From the NCBI RefSeq assembly GCF_025947285.1, contig NZ_CP110008.1:1689001-1753000 (forward strand): a stretch of 64,000 nucleotides of DNA, in the 5' to 3' direction. The notes beneath the pieces are model-generated. The model was given only the letters and a program-made list of their open reading frames with translations. It made no database searches and was not told the origin of the DNA. The position numbers were made by a program, and so were the translations under genes. How positions within the stretch are numbered: position 1 is the stretch's first letter; each line of letters opens with the position of its first letter. Shown here one piece after another: positions 61,702 to 64,000 of the stretch. Source of the DNA: Flavobacterium sp. N2820. Its GTDB lineage: Bacteria; Bacteroidota; Bacteroidia; Flavobacteriales; Flavobacteriaceae.

Positions 61702-62634
61702 CTAAACCGTATCCATAAACGTTTTCTGGACTTTATTGAACACCAAAATTCCGACAAATAAAATTACTACAGCAAAAACTGAAGGATAAACAAAATCGGA
61801 GAAAGAAAATGAGCCTACCCCTAAATAAGCATAACGCATATAATCAAACAACCCTACTAAAGGATTTAGTTCAACCACCCATTGATAAGCTGATGGAACG
61901 GATGAACTAGGATAAATTACTGGTGTGGCATACATAAATAGTTGCACTCCAAAACTAATGAGTTGATTTAAATCTTTATATTTTGTAGTCATGGAAGACA
62001 AAATTAATCCTATTCCCATGGAAATTAAGGCCATTAAAACAATTACAATTGGCGTTGCAGCAATGTAAGTTGTATTGGGTTCAATTTCGCCTTGAAAATA
62101 ATAATACCCAACAAAACAAAGGAACAATAAAAACTGCACTCCAAACTTGATTAAGTTAGAAATCACAATTGTTAATGGCATAATTAATCTTGGAAAATAT
62201 ACTTTCCCAAAAATAGATGCATTGGCATTAAATACACCGGAAACGGTGGTCAAACAAGTTGAAAAATAATTCCATAGTGTAATCCCAGCCATATAAAAAA
62301 CCAACTTTGGAGCTCCATCAGTCGACAATTGAGCTACATTTCCAAAAATGACAGTAAAAGTTATAGTCGTTAAAATGGGTTGGATAAAAAACCAAAGAGG
62401 TCCTAAGATTGTTTGCTTATAAACGGTTACAAAGTCTCTTCTTACAAACAAGACCAACAAGTCACGATAATGCCAAAGTTCTTTTAAATTTAAATCCAAA
62501 AGCGAGTGCTTTGACTCAATAACAGCATCCCATTGCCCAACATCTGCTTGTTTTTGGGAAGAAAAAAAGGTGCTTGTAAATGCATTTTCTTCGTCTGAAA
62601 ATTCAGTTTTATTCATGTATGCAGGGAGTTTCAT
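61702..62634 (-). CDS. Polysaccharide export ABC transporter permease
   Basis: A 310-residue membrane protein of the Wzm/TagG family. The N-terminal cytoplasmic part ends in DLNLKELWHYRDLLVLFVRRDFVTVYKQTILGPLWFFIQP, the family signature, followed by six helices and GLFDYMRYAYLG near the C-terminus. The frame is open to 62643, but a minus-strand promoter (TTTG-N19-TATTTTTG, 62646-62676) puts transcription initiation near 62640, so the ATG at 62634 (MKLPAYMNKTEFSDEEN) is a better start. It heads the large minus-strand operon. Confidence 0.94.
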   Translation of the reverse strand: MKLPAYMNKTEFSDEENAFTSTFFSSQKQADVGQWDAVIESKHSLLDLNLKELWHYRDLLVLFVRRDFVTVYKQTILGPLWFFIQPILTTITFTVIFGNVAQLSTDGAPKLVFYMAGITLWNYFSTCLTTVSGVFNANASIFGKVYFPRLIMPLTIVISNLIKFGVQFLLFLCFVGYYYFQGEIEPNTTYIAATPIVIVLMALISMGIGLILSSMTTKYKDLNQLISFGVQLFMYATPVIYPSSSVPSAYQWVVELNPLVGLFDYMRYAYLGVGSFSFSDFVYPSVFAVVILFVGILVFNKVQKTFMDTV

Positions 62635-62645
62635 TTTTACCATAT

Positions 62646-62676
62646 CAAAAATACACTATTTTAAACAGCAGACAAA
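62646..62676 (-). promoter_or_regulatory. Promoter of the glycan export operon
   Basis: On the minus strand, TTTG (62673-62676) is followed by a 19-bp spacer and TATTTTTG (62646-62653), matching the Bacteroidota TTTG/TAnnTTTG consensus. It would start transcription near 62640, 6 bp ahead of the ATG at 62634. Confidence 0.65.
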
Positions 62677-62862
62677 TAAATTCAAGAAATAACGTAAGTT
62701 CTATCCAAAAAAGGTGAAATTAAGCTTGCAAAATAAGTATCAAGGTGAAATGCAGCTATTTTAAAGTTTGCTATAATATACTATACAGCACTAATATAGC
62801 ACTGATAATTGTTATAAAATGAATGGTATAAAAACACCATCACATAACTTTCTATTCAGATA

Positions 62863-62890
62863 TTGAACTGTATAAAAAAAACTATCTTTG
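62863..62890 (+). promoter_or_regulatory. Promoter of the CpsB-like gene
   Basis: TTG (62863-62865), a 17-bp spacer and TATCTTTG (62883-62890) form an excellent flavobacterial promoter. Transcription would begin near 62897, giving a leader of about 10 nt before the ATG at 62907. Together with the minus promoter at 62646-62676 it makes the 263-bp spacer a divergent control region. Confidence 0.8.
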
Positions 62891-62906
62891 CATCAAATTC
62901 CAAATC

Positions 62907-63641
62907 ATGTTATCCTTTTTTAAATCAAAACCTAAACTTTCTGAACTTATTCCCAACAATTATGTGGACATTCATTCACATGTATTACCTGGAATTGATG
63001 ATGGTGCACAACAAATAAGTGATACCAAGTTCTTGTTAGAATCGATGATAGGCTATGGTTTTTCAAAAGTGATTACGACACCCCATACGATGCAAAATGT
63101 ATGGAACAATACCAGCACAACCATTACGGAAGCACTGCATTTAGTACAAAACCAATTGCCCGATATAGCAAATCAGGTTGCGTTGCAAGGTGCTTCGGAA
63201 TATTTTTTAGATGAAAATTTAATGCATTTGGCCCAACAAGAACAATTATTACCCTTGAAAGATAATTTCATTTTGGTGGAAATGTCGTATTTGAATGCAC
63301 CTATTCAATTGTATGATTTTCTGTTTGAATTGCAGTTGAAAGGATACCAATTGGTTTTAGCACACCCAGAACGCTACACCTTTTTTCATGCCAATAAAAA
63401 AGAATATGAAAAACTAAAAAAAGCAGGCTGCTTGTTTCAAATGAATCTACTCGCTGCTGTGGGCTATTATGGTAGAAATGTAGCTGAAACGGCAGACTAC
63501 CTCCTTAAAGAAAATCTGTACGATTTTGTAGGCTCCGACATACACCATAAAAATCACATAGCTGCTTTTCAAAATAAGGTAGTACTTAAAAACTATGGAA
63601 ATTTAGAAAAGACAATCGCAAAAAACGCTTTTTTTATATAA
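62907..63641 (+). CDS. CpsB/CapC-like PHP-domain tyrosine phosphatase
   Basis: A 244-residue metal-dependent phosphatase of the PHP superfamily. YVDIHSHVLPGIDDGAQ provides the first metal ligands (HSH), with VITTPHTMQNVWNN, LQGASEYFLDENL, VLAHPERYTFFH and FVGSDIHHKNHIAAF completing the site. CpsB-type enzymes dephosphorylate Wzc-like tyrosine autokinases that control capsule assembly. The target kinase is not in the window. It has a strong promoter of its own and diverges from the glycan operon. Confidence 0.93.
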   Translation: MLSFFKSKPKLSELIPNNYVDIHSHVLPGIDDGAQQISDTKFLLESMIGYGFSKVITTPHTMQNVWNNTSTTITEALHLVQNQLPDIANQVALQGASEYFLDENLMHLAQQEQLLPLKDNFILVEMSYLNAPIQLYDFLFELQLKGYQLVLAHPERYTFFHANKKEYEKLKKAGCLFQMNLLAAVGYYGRNVAETADYLLKENLYDFVGSDIHHKNHIAAFQNKVVLKNYGNLEKTIAKNAFFI

Positions 63642-63652
63642 AACCACCACGT

Positions 63653-63681
63653 TGTCAAATCGAGCGTAGTCGAGAGGATTT
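63653..63681 (+). repeat. Gene-end repeat containing two TCGAG cores
   Basis: TCAAATCGAGCGTAGTCGAG and the flanking AGGATT carry two TCGAG cores 10 bp apart between the CpsB stop and the convergent barrel gene. I recall similar TCGAG/GTCGAGA sequences between genes in flavobacteria, possibly REP-like, but I cannot check this here. Confidence 0.4.
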
Positions 63682-63695
63682 ACAACATAAAACAA

Positions 63696-64000
63696 TTAAT
63701 ACCAATCAGAATGGTACTTGTTTTCACCAATGTAATAAATCAAGCCTACTGAAAAATTATAAAAACTACCCGGTTCTGGGTCATAATTTTCATTCAATAA
63801 GATCCCATCAAAGCCATAGTGTTGCTTTAACGAATAGTTATACGTGAAATCTGCCTGCACAGCAAACTTATTTGATATTTTATATATCGGTGCTATACCA
63901 AAACCAATTATACCGACTTTTTCATACTTATTTTGACCGATCAAGTGTGCAAAAGCAACTCCTCCATCAATATGTGCATTTAAACCTAATTTATCTCTTG
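63696..64000 (-). CDS. Outer-membrane beta-barrel protein, C-terminal part (runs off the window)
   Basis: The minus-strand frame is open to the window edge (about 101 residues visible). It shows alternating amphipathic strands: LGLNAHIDGGVAFAHLIG, VGIIGFGIAPIYKISNKFAVQADFTYNYSLKQHYG, then GSFYNFSVGLIYYIG near the C-terminus, as in OmpA-like or OprF-like barrels. The TTG at 63944 is an internal codon, not the start. Only the barrel nature is supported. It is convergent with the CpsB-like gene. Confidence 0.7.
   Translation of the reverse strand, partial: RDKLGLNAHIDGGVAFAHLIGQNKYEKVGIIGFGIAPIYKISNKFAVQADFTYNYSLKQHYGFDGILLNENYDPEPGSFYNFSVGLIYYIGENKYHSDWY

Overview
The window looks like a chromosomal segment of a Flavobacteriaceae bacterium, most likely Flavobacterium or a close relative. 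The evidence is a very AT-rich composition, promoters with the Bacteroidota -7 element TAnnTTTG and no Shine-Dalgarno sequences, several TTG starts, type IX secretion (T9SS) proteins (PorV/PorQ-like, PorP/SprF-like, and a giant protein with a gliding-motility-type C-terminal sorting domain), and flavobacterial versions of housekeeping genes. I saw no rRNA, tRNA, CRISPR array or transposase.

Layout. (1) 1-12.2 kb is mostly housekeeping: FAD oxidoreductase (partial), AraC regulator, DUF983 protein, lipoprotein, RecQ, KdsD-like isomerase, TatC, AhpD-like protein, LptB, GH25 lysozyme, phosphatidylserine synthase, PorV-like protein and DUF4105 protein. (2) 12.3-22.4 kb is a minus-strand exopolysaccharide operon: acetyltransferase, four glycosyltransferases, an O-antigen polymerase/ligase and a terminal priming sugar transferase. 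A roughly 1.9 kb island of opposite orientation interrupts it (small HTH protein, 0.8 kb structured non-coding stretch, orphan 249-aa protein with its own promoter and terminator). A glycosyltransferase remnant lies beside it. (3) 22.4-24.9 kb is a small two-component cluster. (4) 25.0-30.3 kb holds a 1412-aa T9SS type-B surface protein and a PorP/SprF partner, separated by a long hairpin. (5) 30.6-40.7 kb is a plus-strand sensory relay: a huge PAS/GAF kinase now split into two ORFs, two further paralogous kinases, a receiver, a receiver-PAS-DHp protein without an ATPase domain, and a frameshifted receiver. None of these proteins has a DNA-binding output. (6) 40.7-62.6 kb is a large minus-strand surface-glycan locus with ABC export (Wzm/Wzt), an aminotransferase/WbqC/FkbM module, GT2/GT4 glycosyltransferases, an acyltransferase, a GNAT-GT2 fusion, and a nonulosonic (sialic-type) acid module neuA-neuB-neuC with an MBOAT/SGNH acylation pair. 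A CpsB-like phosphatase diverges at 62.9 kb, and a partial outer-membrane barrel lies at the edge.

The most unusual signal is not a gene. Several loci carry short arrays with a strict 7-bp (once 8-bp) period. Each locus has its own word, made of a constant head and a variable tail, and nearly all sit on or just after a stop codon. One array lies inside a glycosyltransferase gene as an interdomain linker. Other notable points are three homopolymer-associated gene breaks, all in signalling genes; a LytTR regulator whose phosphoacceptor Asp appears to be Asn; a RecQ without its zinc cysteines; and abutting divergent -7 elements between recQ and kdsD. All calls come from reading sequence; no database search was run.
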